Translations under genes and position numbers: made by a program | Notes under the pieces: generated by a model | Databases searched by the model: none | What the model was told of the DNA's origin: nothing | What the model saw: the letters and a program-made list of their open reading frames with translations, nothing else | NCBI GenBank assembly: GCA_003170875.1 | Contig: PMYJ01000087.1 | Span: forward strand, 1-5,912 | Length of the DNA: 5,912 bases | From: Candidatus Dormiibacterota bacterium | GTDB taxonomy: Bacteria; Chloroflexota; Dormibacteria; Aeolococcales; Aeolococcaceae | Direction: 5' to 3' | Shown here: positions 5,757-5,912 of the stretch, in pieces | Layout: every line of letters starts with the position of its first letter | Numbering within the stretch: position 1 is the stretch's first letter

Positions 5757-5912
5757 GCCGGGGCCGCGGCGGTGACTTCGATACGAACCTCAGAGTCGAG
5801 GGTTTCGGGATCGAGCCCGGCCACGCAGTCGTAGAGGTTGACGTGGAAGCTGCCCGGGCCGCGCGCGCCCACGGCCGCGTGCTCGGCCGCCACTCCGAAG
5901 GCCGCCAGCGCC
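5753..5912 (-). CDS. thiM: Hydroxyethylthiazole kinase, ThiM (C-terminal fragment, runs off the window)
   Basis: Only the last 52 residues are present; the gene continues beyond base 5912, so this is truncation by the window edge and not a broken gene. The fragment begins ALAAFGVAAEHAAV and contains GARGPGSFHVNLYDCVAGL (residues 16-34), the characteristic C-terminal block of ThiM in which the GPGSFH segment follows the ATP-site helix. ThiM phosphorylates 4-methyl-5-(2-hydroxyethyl)thiazole with ATP, supplying the thiazole phosphate used by ThiE. Its TGA stop overlaps the thiE GTG start. The visible gene order thiM-thiE-permease is a salvage arrangement. The operon promoter, and any TPP riboswitch, would lie to the right of the window. 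Confidence 0.9.
   Translation of the reverse strand, partial: ALAAFGVAAEHAAVGARGPGSFHVNLYDCVAGLDPETLDSEVRIEVTAAAPA

Overview
The window is very GC-rich, with G or C at most third codon positions and several GTG starts. It carries a PPOX protein of the kind that uses coenzyme F420 and a glutamyl-tRNA synthetase with the motif IRSDEWVPSTPKH. Together these suggest a high-GC bacterium such as an actinomycete, or a Chloroflexota- or Dormibacterota-type lineage. The phylum cannot be fixed from this sequence. It looks like ordinary chromosome: there is no transposase, phage gene, CRISPR array or tRNA, and coding density is high.

Layout, left to right. Positions 1-112 are non-coding and rich in hairpins, and form the 3' end region of the leftmost gene. 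Positions 113-1282 (minus) encode a multi-pass PIG-V/GPI18-like glycosyltransferase. Positions 1283-1451 are a divergent promoter region. Positions 1452-1682 (plus) encode an unrecognised 76-residue single-pass membrane protein, followed after 10 nt by gltX (1693-3141, plus). gltX converges on a small PPOX flavin/F420 split-barrel protein (3187-3597, minus). To the right is a minus-strand thiamine salvage cluster read right to left: thiM (5753 to beyond 5912, only the C-terminus is present), thiE (5184-5756, start overlapping the thiM stop) and an NCS1 permease (3659-5176) beginning 7 nt after thiE.

How the genes fit together. ThiM phosphorylates hydroxyethylthiazole. ThiE joins the thiazole phosphate to hydroxymethylpyrimidine diphosphate to give thiamine phosphate. 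The permease is best read as a CytX-type importer of the pyrimidine precursor (HMP). The HMP kinase ThiD and any TPP riboswitch would lie outside the window. The PPOX gene may be a downstream passenger of this operon, or may use its own leaderless-type promoter. The small membrane protein and gltX form a two-gene unit.

No clearly new multi-gene system is visible. The least explained items are the small membrane protein ahead of gltX, the altered zinc-site motif in GltX, apparent leaderless starts on two genes, and structured DNA in the divergent promoter and at the left edge.
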